Counted from the stretch's first letter, positions 36,747 to 49,611 are shown. The stretch is DNA of 64,000 bases from Devosia indica (GCF_003056405.1 NZ_PYVZ01000008.1:62001-126000); one strand, 5' to 3'. Program-made: numbers and translations. Notes: generated by a model from the sequence alone, not told the origin.

Positions 36747-37717
36747 GTGCTCTGCTCCGTAATGAACGCATCGAAAGCCGCAAACACCTGGCCGCGCACC
36801 GGGTCCGCCTCCATGAACATCTCGTGGCGCGATCCGGCGATCACCATATGCCGCCCCGTGCGCAGACGCAGGCCAAGTTGTTCGATGGCCGGGGTGGAGA
36901 CGATCCGCTCCCGCGCCGCCGCCAGGATCAAAAGGGGAATGCGGATTTCGCCGGGAAACCTGTCCTGCCTTGTTTCGAGCATGGCGCGCATGGAGGCGCC
37001 CAGCCAGCGGAAGCTGGGCGAACCGACATAAAGCCCGTCATCGGCCCTTATGGTTTCGACCATGCGCTTGTAGCGCAGCATGTCCGAGGTCAAGGGATTG
37101 TCCGGATACATGCTTTCGTCCGGCCGCCGGTCGCCCTTGCGCTTGAGCGGCAAATGCCCGAGCCCGAAAAAGCTCACCGCTTCGGCCACGGCGGCCCAGC
37201 GATGCAGGCTGTGATCCAGGCCATGCAGGCCCACCATGGGCGCGCTGAGAAACACCCGGTCGAACATCATCCGGTCGCGCGTCGTCGCGATCAGGCTGGC
37301 CAGCCCGCCCATGGAATGGCCCACCAGGTAAAAGGGCGGCGGACAATCGGGCAGCAGGATCTCCGCGTGAAAACAGCGCAGATCGGTCCAGTAATCCTCG
37401 AAGCGATCGACATAACCCACATGCTGGTTGCCGATCAGCCGGTCCGAGCCGCCCTGCCCGCGCCAGTCAAATGTTGCCACCGCAAAGCCGCGCTTGCGGA
37501 ACGCGGCAATGGTCTCGAAGTATTTCTCGATATATTCGGTTCGCCCCTGCACCAGGCACACCGTCCCGCGTTGCGGCCCCTCGGTCTTCGGCCATAGCGC
37601 ATAGCGCAGCCGCACCTTGTCCGAGGTGGTGAAATACCCCACCCGCGCGCCTTCGGGCACCGGATTGGTCGGGATGGACACCAGCCTGGGTCCGTTTGGT
37701 TCAACTTGCGCTGACAA
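36743..37717 (-). CDS. Alpha/beta hydrolase, lysophospholipase (PldB) type
   Basis: The nucleophile elbow GHSMGG and the preceding TFDWRGQGGSDRL are hallmarks of the PldB/monoglyceride lipase group. The acid and histidine are expected near LLILAAARERIVS and GSRHEMFMEADPVR. At 324 residues it is complete. The start is a TTG at 37717 with GAGGG upstream; no in-frame ATG fits better. It has no signal peptide. An intrinsic terminator and structured RNA lie about 50 nt upstream of the start. Confidence 0.87.
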   Translation of the reverse strand: MSAQVEPNGPRLVSIPTNPVPEGARVGYFTTSDKVRLRYALWPKTEGPQRGTVCLVQGRTEYIEKYFETIAAFRKRGFAVATFDWRGQGGSDRLIGNQHVGYVDRFEDYWTDLRCFHAEILLPDCPPPFYLVGHSMGGLASLIATTRDRMMFDRVFLSAPMVGLHGLDHSLHRWAAVAEAVSFFGLGHLPLKRKGDRRPDESMYPDNPLTSDMLRYKRMVETIRADDGLYVGSPSFRWLGASMRAMLETRQDRFPGEIRIPLLILAAARERIVSTPAIEQLGLRLRTGRHMVIAGSRHEMFMEADPVRGQVFAAFDAFITEQST

Positions 37718-37765
37718 TGCCTGCCCTCGTTTCCGCTATGGCGGCGACCTTAATCGGGCATTGTG

Positions 37766-37804
37766 AAAAAAGAAAAGCCAGCAACCGGTCTGGCTGCTGG
37801 CTTT
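37766..37804 (-). terminator. Intrinsic terminator upstream of the lysophospholipase-like gene
   Basis: A 10-bp stem, AAAGCCAGCA (37774-37783) with TGCTGGCTTT (37795-37804), is followed on the minus strand by TTTTCTTTTTT. This is the strongest U-tract in the window. On the plus strand only CTTTCCTT follows, so the direction is leftward. Confidence 0.82.
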
Positions 37805-37900
37805 CCTTGTCTGCGCGGTCCCATGCGGGGGGCGGGTTGACGGGACCGTCAGGGTTGCGAACGCCTCTGCCGGAGCTGTCCGGCTACGTTCACATGCCCC
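37766..37900 (-). ncRNA. Candidate structured RNA or leader attenuator, unknown family
   Basis: On the minus strand, GTGAACG/CGTTCGC encloses GCCGG/CCGGC (37857-37893), then a GGTCCC/GGGACC hairpin (37817-37847) and a strong terminator follow. The RNA ends about 50 nt before the hydrolase start codon, so it is either a free sRNA or a transcription-attenuating leader. I do not recognise the family; it lacks the conserved segments of 4.5S RNA. The 5' end is uncertain. Confidence 0.55.
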
Positions 37901-37967
37901 CTTCTAGGCCAATGCACCTGAACCGGAGCGGAGCAGATCATTCATCTTGGGTTCATCTCGCCGAGCT

Positions 37968-37996
37968 CTTGAACCGGCTTTGACCGCACCTACATC
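37968..37996 (+). promoter_or_regulatory. Sigma-32 (RpoH)-type promoter of hsp20
   Basis: CTTGAAC at 37968-37974 is followed after exactly 14 nt by CCTACATC at 37989-37996. The heat-shock consensus is CTTGAAA-N13-15-CCCCATNT. It lies about 126 bp upstream of the hsp20 start and gives a leader of roughly 115 nt. Confidence 0.6.
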
Positions 37997-38092
37997 AATG
38001 CTGTTCGCCGGGAATACCGGGGACACCGGCCCTGTCCAAGCGGTCTCGCCTATTCAAGGGAGCGCCGCCACAGGCACCGGTCGACACTCAAC

Positions 38093-38117
38093 CACGTTGC
38101 TCAATCAGGAGAATGTG
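38093..38117 (+). promoter_or_regulatory. ROSE-type RNA thermometer hairpin before hsp20
   Basis: CACGTT(G)CTC (38093-38102) pairs with GAGAATGTG (38109-38117) in a 9-bp stem with one bulged G (38099) and a 6-nt loop. The stem covers the AGGAG ribosome site at 38107-38111, 10 nt before the start. The TTGCT strand with a bulged G opposite the Shine-Dalgarno is the defining feature of ROSE elements in rhizobial small heat-shock genes, which melt on heating. Confidence 0.72.
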
Positions 38118-38121
38118 ACAA

Positions 38122-38577
38122 ATGCAGACCATCGATTTTTCCCCCTTCTACCGCTCCACTGTCGGCTTTGACCGGCTGTTCAACCGCCTCGACAGCCTGG
38201 GCGCACAGGAAGCCAAGACCTATCCGCCCTACAATATCGAGCGCACCGGCGATGATACCTATCGGATCTCGATTGCGGTAGCCGGGTTCTCCAATGGCGA
38301 TATCGCCGTGGAGACCAAGGAAAACAGCCTCGTCGTCAAAGGCGCCAAGCCCTCCGAGAGCGGTGAGGACAAGCGTGAGTTCCTCCATCGCGGCATCGCC
38401 GAGCGCGCCTTCGAGCTGCGCTTCCAGCTTGCCGACTATGTCGAGGTGCAAGGCGCAACCCTTGAGAACGGCCTGCTGCATCTGGAACTGAAGCGCGAAC
38501 TGCCCGAGAGCAAGAAGGCGCGCACCATCCAGATCAATGGCGGCACCGCCACCATCGAGGACAAATCCGTGAACTAG
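38122..38577 (+). CDS. Small heat-shock protein Hsp20 (HspH/IbpA-like)
   Basis: A 151-residue alpha-crystallin-domain chaperone that binds unfolded proteins. The N-terminus DFSPFYRSTVGFDRLFNRLD is typical of rhizobial class A Hsps. The crystallin domain spans about 35-130, with FEL.F.L and the GATLENGLLHLELKRELPE segment carrying the end of the fold. The C-terminal tail ARTIQI supplies the I-x-I-like assembly motif. A sigma-32-like promoter, a ROSE hairpin and a strong terminator flank it. Confidence 0.93.
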   Translation: MQTIDFSPFYRSTVGFDRLFNRLDSLGAQEAKTYPPYNIERTGDDTYRISIAVAGFSNGDIAVETKENSLVVKGAKPSESGEDKREFLHRGIAERAFELRFQLADYVEVQGATLENGLLHLELKRELPESKKARTIQINGGTATIEDKSVN

Positions 38578-38603
38578 ACCTTTCCGAGTCCATCGGAATG
38601 ATG

Positions 38604-38636
38604 AAGGCGCGGTCCGCAAGGGCCGCGCCTTTTTTC
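38604..38636 (+). terminator. Intrinsic terminator of hsp20
   Basis: GGCGCGG (38606-38612) pairs with CCGCGCC (38623-38629), followed by TTTTTT. It begins 28 nt after the hsp20 stop and ends at the convergent arsR stop. Confidence 0.9.
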
Positions 38637-38991
38637 ATGCGCCAGGGTCTGGCGCGCAGCACGCCTCGGCCGCATGGGTGACACCGGCCACCATGGCCGG
38701 GTGCCCCTGGCAGCAATCGCGCATCAGAAAGTCCACCAGCCCGGACAGGCCGGCGAAATTGGCCGTATAGAGGATCGAGCGCGCTTCGCGGCGCGATGCA
38801 ATCAGACCGGAGCGCTCCAGATGCGCCAGGTGAAACGAGGTGCGCGAGGACGATGCCCCCACCGCCTCGCTGATGGCCCCCGCAGCCATGCCACCTTCAC
38901 CCGCTATCACCAATGCCCGCACGATGCGCAGCCGCGTGTCCTGCGAGAGCGCGCCAAAGGCATCAAGGGCTTGCTTTTCGTCCATTCTCAT
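38635..38991 (-). CDS. ArsR-family regulator with vicinal cysteine pairs
   Basis: The winged helix covers residues ~10-85 (ALSQDTRLRIVRALV, GASSSRTSFHLAHLERSGLI). I chose the ATG at 38991; a second ATG lies two codons later. The C-terminal tail holds two CC pairs, in RDCCQGHPAM and EACCAPD. AfArsR-type repressors sense As(III)/Sb(III) with a similar C-terminal CC pair plus a third cysteine. It is divergent from the DUF6428 gene over a 22-bp inverted repeat, which fits autorepression. Confidence 0.85.
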   Translation of the reverse strand: MRMDEKQALDAFGALSQDTRLRIVRALVIAGEGGMAAGAISEAVGASSSRTSFHLAHLERSGLIASRREARSILYTANFAGLSGLVDFLMRDCCQGHPAMVAGVTHAAEACCAPDPGA

Positions 38992-38996
38992 TTCAA

Positions 38997-39018
38997 TATC
39001 TCTTGAAAGATTGAGATA
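38997..39018. promoter_or_regulatory. Probable ArsR operator
   Basis: TATCTC (38997-39002) and GAGATA (39013-39018) form an inverted repeat with a 10-nt spacer. It lies exactly between the divergent arsR and DUF6428 start codons. Confidence 0.55.
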
Positions 39019-39543
39019 ATGGTAGAACCAATGAACGCGCCTGTCACCTCCATGATCCAGCCCGACCACACCCTTGGCCAGTTGCGCGCTCGCCTGGAGC
39101 CGCACACCGCCCTGCCGCTGGTCTTCAACTATGCCGGACGAACCATCCAGCCCGGCTACCATGTCACCGAGATCAAGGCGGCACATTTTTCTGCCCTCGA
39201 CTGCGGCGGCAACCCGGACCAGTGGGCCGAAACGGTCCTGCAGGTGGAAGACCTGCCGGCCCGGGAGGGAAACGACACGATGAGCGTGGGCAAGTTTCTT
39301 TCCATTCTTGCCCGTGTCGAACAGGCCCTGAGCATGGACCCTTCATCCCGGGTCACCATCGAAATCAGCCGTCCCGGCGAAGCCATGCAGGTTTTTGATA
39401 TCGCCCGCGTTGAGAAAGGGCAGGGCCGCATGGAGCTGGAACTGGCAATGCGCCCCGCCATCTGCAAGCCCCGTCATCGCGCCAGCCAGCCGGAGGGAGC
39501 CTGCTGCGGCCCGGCGACCCAATCCGCCGCCTGCTGCGCCTGA
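39019..39543 (+). CDS. DUF6428 family protein with cysteine-rich tail
   Basis: The 174-residue protein shows the DUF6428 pattern: TLGQLRARL, LVFNYAGRTIQPGYHVTEIK, LDCGGNPDQWAETVLQ and MSVGKFLSIL. It ends in EGACCGPATQSAACCA, a CC-x8-CC tail well suited to bind As(III) or soft metals. Starts at 39019 and 39031 are both possible; neither has a strong ribosome site. It is divergent from ArsR and 27 nt upstream of an MFS transporter. DUF6428 proteins are often encoded in arsenic loci. Its molecular role is unknown. Confidence 0.8.
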   Translation: MVEPMNAPVTSMIQPDHTLGQLRARLEPHTALPLVFNYAGRTIQPGYHVTEIKAAHFSALDCGGNPDQWAETVLQVEDLPAREGNDTMSVGKFLSILARVEQALSMDPSSRVTIEISRPGEAMQVFDIARVEKGQGRMELELAMRPAICKPRHRASQPEGACCGPATQSAACCA

Positions 39544-39570
39544 CCGCCACGTAAAGCGAACCCTATCGCC

Positions 39571-40803
39571 ATGTCCAAGCCCGTCCCCGCGACCGCCGTC
39601 TGGGCGCTCGGCATCACCCAGATCGTGGGCTATGGCTCGCTCTATTATTCCTTCAGCGTGTTGGCCCCGGCCATCGGGGACAGTTTTGGCCTGTCGCCCG
39701 AATGGATCTTCGGCGCCCTGACTGTCGCCCTGCTGATCGGCGGTTTGGCGGCGCCATGGACCGGACGCATGCTGGACCGGTTCGGCGCCGCCCGCGCCAT
39801 GAGCCTGGGCTCAATCCTGGTCACGATCTTCCTGCTTCTGATGGCCATTGCACCAAACGGGACGGTCTTTGCACTGGCCCTCGGCGGCATGGAAATCGCG
39901 TCCACTTTGGTGCTCTATGCCGCCGCCTTCGCTGTATTGGTGCAATTGGCCGGGCGGCAGGCGCAGGCCAGCATCACCCATCTCACCCTGATCGCCGGTT
40001 TTGCCTCGACCCTGTTCTGGCCCTTAACAGCAGTGTTTGAAGACCAGATCGGCTGGCGCGGCAGCTATGTGGTTTTCGCCGGCATGAACCTGCTGATTTG
40101 CCTGCCGCTGCATCTCTGGCTGGGCCGAATGTCAAATCGTGCCGCGACAGCGCCGACCGATGCCGCCACGACCCGGGCGCTGGCAATGCCCCCGTCCGAT
40201 AGTCCCAAAAGCAAATGGCTTTTTCCGCTGGTGCTGGTCGGGTTTGCCCTGCAAGGACTGGTGCTGGCAGCAGTGACCCTGCAGATGCTGCCGCTGCTGC
40301 AGGCGCTCGACCTTGGCACGTACGTCCTGCTGATCTCAAGCATTTTTGGACCGGCCCAGGTTCTGGCGCGACTGGTCAACATGGTGTTCGGCGGCCGCTT
40401 GCGCCCGACAGCCCTGGCCATCATCGCCGCCGCGACCCTGCCGATAGCCCTGCTGCTGCTCGCCATCTCGGCTCCCGCTCTGGCCGGTGCAATGGCCTTT
40501 GCCCTGCTCTTTGGACTGGGTTCGGGGCTCACCAGCATTGTCTCCGGCTCCCTGCCGCTGCACCTGTTTGGCCAGCACAATTACGGGGCCCGCCAGGGGC
40601 TGATCTCTGCGGCCCGCCAGATGGCCGCGGCAACAGCCCCCTTTGCCATGGCTCTGGCTATTGGCCAGGTCGGCGTTTCCGCAACGCTCTGGACATGGAC
40701 CGGCCTGGCGCTCCTGCCGGTGGTCTGCTTCATCCTGATCCTGCCCATCACGCGGCGCGCCGCATCCACGATGCCGGATCCAAAGCCCGCACCAGCCGAA
40801 TAG
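39571..40803 (+). CDS. MFS transporter
   Basis: The 410 residues form about 12 transmembrane helices with the MFS A-type motif APWTGRMLDRFGAARAMSLG between helices 2 and 3 and a polar central loop (about 185-215). It is in line with the DUF6428 gene and under a probable ArsR operator, so metalloid or organo-metalloid efflux is a fair inference. Sequence alone does not name the substrate. Confidence 0.85.
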   Translation: MSKPVPATAVWALGITQIVGYGSLYYSFSVLAPAIGDSFGLSPEWIFGALTVALLIGGLAAPWTGRMLDRFGAARAMSLGSILVTIFLLLMAIAPNGTVFALALGGMEIASTLVLYAAAFAVLVQLAGRQAQASITHLTLIAGFASTLFWPLTAVFEDQIGWRGSYVVFAGMNLLICLPLHLWLGRMSNRAATAPTDAATTRALAMPPSDSPKSKWLFPLVLVGFALQGLVLAAVTLQMLPLLQALDLGTYVLLISSIFGPAQVLARLVNMVFGGRLRPTALAIIAAATLPIALLLLAISAPALAGAMAFALLFGLGSGLTSIVSGSLPLHLFGQHNYGARQGLISAARQMAAATAPFAMALAIGQVGVSATLWTWTGLALLPVVCFILILPITRRAASTMPDPKPAPAE

Positions 40804-40905
40804 CGTACTCCCCATCGGCATTGGAACGGTTCCGCGTGCTGGGCAGTTGATTGGGCAAGGCCGCCGCGCCATCTCAATCAACACAAGCGTCAGGATAGGA
40901 ACCCC

Positions 40906-41379
40906 ATGAAAACGCCAAGCATCGACCTCAAGGCCAATGCCAAATCTGCGGTGATCGACGTGCTCAATGCCCGCCTTGCCGACAGCATTGATCTGGCCCT
41001 CGCCACAAAGCAGGCTCACTGGAATTTGAAAGGCCCCAATTTCATCGCCGTGCATGAAATGCTCGATCCGATGCGGGCTGCCATTGATGGCCATGTCGAT
41101 GTGATGGCCGAGCGTATCGCCCAGCTCGACGGCACACCGGATGGCACCAGCCAGACCGTTGCCAAGACCACTAGCCTTGATGCCTATCCCACCGACATCA
41201 AGAAGGTTTCCGATCACCTTGCCGCCCTGGCCGAGCGCTTTGGCAAGCTGGCCAACCAGGTGCGCAAGGATATCGACACCACCGACGAAGCCGGCGATGC
41301 CGACACCGCCGATATTCTGACCGCCTATTCGCGCGACCTCGACAAGAATTTGTGGTTCATCAAATCCCATCTCGAATAG
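40906..41379 (+). CDS. dps: DNA-binding ferritin-like protein Dps
   Basis: The 157-residue protein has the Dps ferroxidase residues His38 in KQAHWNLKGPNF and Asp65/Glu69 in GHVDVMAERIAQLDG, matching E. coli H51, D78 and E82. It forms dodecamers that oxidise and store iron and protect DNA in stationary phase. The start follows AGGATAGGA. A long GC-rich hairpin lies 25 nt after the stop. Confidence 0.93.
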   Translation: MKTPSIDLKANAKSAVIDVLNARLADSIDLALATKQAHWNLKGPNFIAVHEMLDPMRAAIDGHVDVMAERIAQLDGTPDGTSQTVAKTTSLDAYPTDIKKVSDHLAALAERFGKLANQVRKDIDTTDEAGDADTADILTAYSRDLDKNLWFIKSHLE

Positions 41380-41881
41380 GATTTCTAGACCGGACGGATA
41401 GAGATTGGGCGCCCCGACGGGGCGCCCAATGCGTTTGGGGCCTATTGTCCTACAGTTTCCTATTGTTTTTGCAGCCAAGTCCTATTTTTTGTGTCGGACT
41501 GGTGGCAAAATGGCTTGCCCCTAGTTTTGAATTATGCAAATGTGCAGGCGTTAGGGCAGCATCTCTGTCCTATCTCACGCGTCGCCCCGCTCTCCGCGGC
41601 CAGCGCGCACGCTGGTCCGGCTGGACCGCTAGTCGATAGCGGAAACGGACAGGCGGGGCTAAGATAGAGCCCGAATATGAGCGGCCATTTGGATGCAGTG
41701 CCGCTCCCCATGCAGGAACGCAATTTGCTCATTCGAGCCGTACTCGTGTAGTACGACCCGGCTGAACACTGCGCCCCAGAGGAAACCATGCATCCGCCCG
41801 GCCGGCCCCGTCGGCAATAGCAGGATGCGCAAGACGAAACATTGGCCCCAGTTCAGGGCCCGAACAGAACGAGGTTGAGCA
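41380..41881. other. Long gltB leader region
   Basis: These 502 bases contain the dps terminator hairpin and then a T-rich stretch with three TCCTATT-like direct repeats (about 41440-41490). Further on there is a small palindrome (CGTACT/AGTACG, 41739-41755) and the gltB ribosome site ACGAGG. No ORF or known riboswitch was recognised. The promoter and leader of the glutamate synthase operon must lie here. Confidence 0.6.
41404..41430. terminator. Perfect 12-bp hairpin downstream of dps
   Basis: ATTGGGCGCCCC (41404-41415) and GGGGCGCCCAAT (41419-41430) pair exactly around a GAC loop. No long U-tract follows, but the position after dps and the stem strength suggest a terminator. Confidence 0.65.
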
Positions 41882-46611
<4,730 letters not shown>

Positions 46612-46612
<1 letters not shown>

Positions 46613-47214
46613 TGTTGCAGATCTACGGCAACTTTGGGTCGGGCAACTGCCTCAAGGTCAAGTATATCGCCGACGCCATCGGTCTGCCTTTTGAGTTGCG
46701 TGAAGTCCGCTCACGTTCCGGAGAAACCGGCACACCGGAGTTCCTCAAGCTCAATCCGGCTGGTCAGGTGCCCGTCGTCATTCTCGATGACGGCCGGCCC
46801 CTGGCGCAGTCCAACGCCATTCTGCGTTATCTGGCACAGGATACGCGCTTCATCCCGGCCGACCGCTACGAGGCTGCCAAGGTGGACGAATGGCTGTTCT
46901 GGGAACAGTACAGCCATGAGCCAAGTGTGGCGGTGGCGCGCGCCCGCGTCGTCTATGATAAGCAGGCCGTGTCCGATCTCGACCCCAATCTGGTCATGCA
47001 GGGCAACAAAGCCCTCGACCTGATGGAACAGGCCCTGACGGACCGGACCTGGCTGGTGGGCGAGGCCATGACCATCGCCGACATCGCCCTTCTGCCCTAT
47101 ACGCGGCAGGCGCCGCAGGGCGGTTTTGATCTCTCCGGGCGGCCCGCGCTGTTGCGCTGGATCGCTGCCTGCGAAAACCAACTCGGACTACCTGCCTTTT
47201 CGGCAGAGAACTAG
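46612..47214 (+). CDS. Glutathione S-transferase family protein
   Basis: The ATG at 46612 shares its A with the gltB stop (TGATG). The thioredoxin-like N-domain ([39 protein letters not shown] with the gamma-glutamyl-binding Gln-Ser) is followed by the helical C-domain with the GST motif [17 protein letters not shown]. The 200 residues are complete. It is sandwiched between gltB and gltD with an 11-nt gap to gltD, so it is co-expressed with glutamate synthase. The substrate is unknown. Confidence 0.9.
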
Positions 47215-47225
47215 AGGTAAGGCCC

Positions 47226-48653
47226 ATGGGTAAGGTAACAGGCTTTCTCGAAATCGAACGTGAAGAGCCGCGCTACGAGCCGGCCTCCGACCGCATTCGC
47301 CATTTTGGCGAGTTCACCATTCCCCTGACCGAAGGCCGGGTGGTCGATCAGGCGGCCCGCTGCATGGATTGCGGCATTCCCTTCTGTCATGGCGACACGG
47401 GTTGTCCGGTGCATAACCAGATCCCGGACTGGAATGACCTGATCTATAATGGCGATTGGGAAGAGGCTTCGCGCAATCTCCATTCGACCAATAATTTCCC
47501 CGAATTTACCGGCCGTATCTGCCCTGCCCCCTGCGAAGAGGCCTGCACGCTCAACCTCGAGGACGTGCCCGTCGCCATCAAGACGGTGGAACAGGCCATT
47601 GCCGACAAGGCGATCAAGGCCGGCTGGGTCAAGCCGCAAATGCCCAAGGCCAGGACCGGCAGACGCGTCGCCGTCATCGGTTCCGGCCCGGCCGGCATGG
47701 CCGCTGCCCAGCAGCTTGCCCGCGCCGGACATGACGTGCATGTCTATGAGCGCGAGCCCAAGGCCGGCGGTCTGATGCGCTATGGCATTCCCGACTTCAA
47801 GATGGAAAAGGGGCATATCGACTTCCGTGTCGAACAGATGGAAGCCGAGGGCGTCACCTTCCACTATGGCGTCAATGTGGGCGTCACCACGCCTCTCTCG
47901 GACCTGCAGCGCGACCACGATGCCGTGCTGCTCTGCGGCGGCGCCGAGCGCCCGCGGCCGGTCGATGTCGAAGGCAACCAGTTTGCCGGCGTGCACTACG
48001 CCATGCCGTTCCTGGTGCAGCAGAACCGCCGCATCGGCGGTGAGGACGTCAGCAATGAGTTCCAGCTCACCGCTGCCGGCAAGCATGTCGTGGTCGTGGG
48101 CGGCGGCGATACCGCATCTGACTGCGTCGGCACCAGCTTCCGCCAGGGGGCCATTGCCGTGACACAGCTCGATGTGCGCCCCATGCCGCCCGAGCTGGAG
48201 AACAAGCTGACCAACTGGCCCAATTGGGCGGTCAAGATGCGCACCTCGTCTTCCCAGGCCGAAGGCGCCATCCGCGAATTCTCTGCCGGCACCATGAAAA
48301 TCCTTGCCGATGCCAATGGCCATGTCACCGGCGTCGAATGCGCCCGCGTCGACCGCAAGCGCCAGCCCATTCCAGGCACGGAATTCGTCATCAAGGCCGA
48401 TCTGGTGCTGCTTGCCATCGGCTTTGCCGGCCCGGTTGCCGAAGGCATGCTGACCGAATTGGGCGCCGACCTCGACAAGCGTGGCAATCTGTTTGCCGAC
48501 ACCATGAGCTACAAGACCTCGGTGCCCGGCGTCTATGCCGCCGGTGACATGCGCCGCGGCCAGTCGCTCGTCGTCTGGGCCATCCGCGAAGGCCGCCAGG
48601 CCGCCCGCTCCATCGACTTCGACCTGATGGGCAAGACGGATCTTCCTCGCTGA
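47226..48653 (+). CDS. gltD: Glutamate synthase small subunit
   Basis: The 475-residue flavoprotein passes electrons from NADPH to GltB. The N-terminal cysteines ([19 protein letters not shown]) bind 4Fe-4S clusters. The FAD site is [19 protein letters not shown] and the NADPH site is [15 protein letters not shown]. The C-terminal [17 protein letters not shown] closes the FAD fold. It follows the GST gene closely. A palindrome begins 17 nt after the stop. Confidence 0.95.
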   Translation: MGKVTGFLEIEREEPRYEPASDRIRHFGEFTIPLTEGRVVDQAARCMDCGIPFCHGDTGCPVHNQIPDWNDLIYNGDWEEASRNLHSTNNFPEFTGRICPAPCEEACTLNLEDVPVAIKTVEQAIADKAIKAGWVKPQMPKARTGRRVAVIGSGPAGMAAAQQLARAGHDVHVYEREPKAGGLMRYGIPDFKMEKGHIDFRVEQMEAEGVTFHYGVNVGVTTPLSDLQRDHDAVLLCGGAERPRPVDVEGNQFAGVHYAMPFLVQQNRRIGGEDVSNEFQLTAAGKHVVVVGGGDTASDCVGTSFRQGAIAVTQLDVRPMPPELENKLTNWPNWAVKMRTSSSQAEGAIREFSAGTMKILADANGHVTGVECARVDRKRQPIPGTEFVIKADLVLLAIGFAGPVAEGMLTELGADLDKRGNLFADTMSYKTSVPGVYAAGDMRRGQSLVVWAIREGRQAARSIDFDLMGKTDLPR

Positions 48654-48670
48654 GAGCCGTCCCGCAGGGC

Positions 48671-48693
48671 AAATCGCGCCAGTGGCGCGATTT
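48671..48693. repeat. Palindrome with CGCCAGTGGCG core, copy 1
   Basis: AAATCGCGCC-AGT-GGCGCGATTT is a perfect 10-bp inverted repeat 17 nt after gltD. It shares its centre with the larger palindrome at 48789. It may help end the gltD transcript. Confidence 0.65.
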
Positions 48694-48788
48694 GAGGCGA
48701 CCCGGCCATGAGGCCTATGGCCGAATGGCCCGGACCCGCCGCATACTGGAAGGGTCCCTCCCCCTATCAGGGGGACTTCGGAACGGCC

Positions 48789-48825
48789 GAATCTAAAATC
48801 ACGCCAGTGGCGTGATTTTAGATTC
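48789..48825. repeat. Palindrome with CGCCAGTGGCG core, copy 2
   Basis: A perfect 17-bp inverted repeat with the same AGT centre (48806-48808). Its inner part, ATCACGCCAGTGGCGTGAT, differs from copy 1 by paired changes that keep the stem. It lies about 75 bp before hpt. Confidence 0.7.
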
Positions 48826-48898
48826 GAAGGCCGGAAGGGCTACGCCCGCACGGCAGGTGGGGGTATGGTCCCGCCAAAGCGATTCCGCGGAGCCCTTC

Positions 48899-49441
48899 AT
48901 GCCCCAAGCCCCCTACACCGTCGACCAGCTCATCTCAGCCAAGGCCATTGCCGCCCGCGTTGAGGAACTGGCCGCCGAAATTACCGAGACTTTCCGCGAC
49001 ACCGACAAGCTCGTCGTCGTCGGCCTGCTGCGCGGCTCGTTCATCTTCATCGCTGACCTGGTGCGCGAGATCGACCTGCCGGTCGAAGTGGATTTCCTCG
49101 AAGCCTCCTCCTATGGCGACGCCATGGAATCGAGCCGGGAAGTCCGTATCCTCAAGGACTTGCGCGGCGAGATTGCCGGCCGCGACGTGCTGGTGGTGGA
49201 AGACATCATCGACACCGGCCACACGCTCAAGCACGTGCTCGAAATCCTCGAGACGCGCCACCCGCGCCGCATGGAAGTCTGCGCCCTGCTCAACAAGCCA
49301 TCCCGCCGGGAGACCGATGTGCCGGCCCGCTGGATCGGCTTCGACATCCCCGACGAATTCGTCGTCGGCTACGGCATCGACTACGCCCAGCGCAACCGGA
49401 ACCTGCCCCATATCGGGAAGGTGCGTTTCGTAGAGCCCTGA
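48899..49441 (+). CDS. hpt: Hypoxanthine phosphoribosyltransferase
   Basis: This enzyme salvages hypoxanthine (and guanine) with PRPP. The ATG at 48899 has GGAG upstream. The PRPP-binding loop [12 protein letters not shown] is at residues 99-110, and the purine-side segments are LLRGSFIF and [19 protein letters not shown]. The 180 residues are typical. It is preceded by a palindromic repeat region and is monocistronic. Confidence 0.94.
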   Translation: MPQAPYTVDQLISAKAIAARVEELAAEITETFRDTDKLVVVGLLRGSFIFIADLVREIDLPVEVDFLEASSYGDAMESSREVRILKDLRGEIAGRDVLVVEDIIDTGHTLKHVLEILETRHPRRMEVCALLNKPSRRETDVPARWIGFDIPDEFVVGYGIDYAQRNRNLPHIGKVRFVEP

Positions 49442-49456
49442 CACATCAGCTCCATC

Positions 49457-49590
49457 ACCTCCCTCCCCTTGAGGGGGAGGGCAGCGAAGCTTGGCCGACA
49501 GGCCTTAGCGAAGCTGGGAGGGGTGACTACTCATCGCAGCGTCACCATTCACCCCACCCTCATTCCCTCCCCCTCAAGGGGAGGGAGGCG
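49457..49590. repeat. Palindromic intergenic repeat between hpt and the dehydratase gene
   Basis: CCCTCCCCTTGAGGGGGAGGG at the left and CCCTCCCCCTCAAGGGGAGGG at the right are themselves palindromes and sit in inverted order. The element also contains GCGAAGCTTGGCCGACAGG, similar to the copy at 53431. It lies between convergent genes. Confidence 0.7.
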
Positions 49591-49611
49591 CAAGAGCGAT
49601 ACGTCGGTGAC

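Larger units (their letters stand above)
37718..38121. other. Divergent region: structured RNA and hsp20 heat-shock leader
   Basis: The 404 bases between the leftward hydrolase and rightward hsp20 hold no ORF. The left half encodes a leftward structured RNA ending in an intrinsic terminator. The right half holds a sigma-32-like promoter (37968-37996) and the hsp20 leader with a ROSE-type hairpin. Confidence 0.7.

Noticed and set aside
37766..37900. Possible 4.5S (SRP) or 6S RNA
   Set aside because: The conserved GGTCAGGTCCGGAAGG-type SRP loop is missing, and the fold is several separate hairpins rather than the single long bubbled hairpin of 6S.
41498..41520. Sigma-54-like sequence TGGCAAAATGGCTTGC before gltB
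   Set aside because: The GG and GC elements are 11 bp apart, but sigma-54 promoters require 10. The match is probably accidental.
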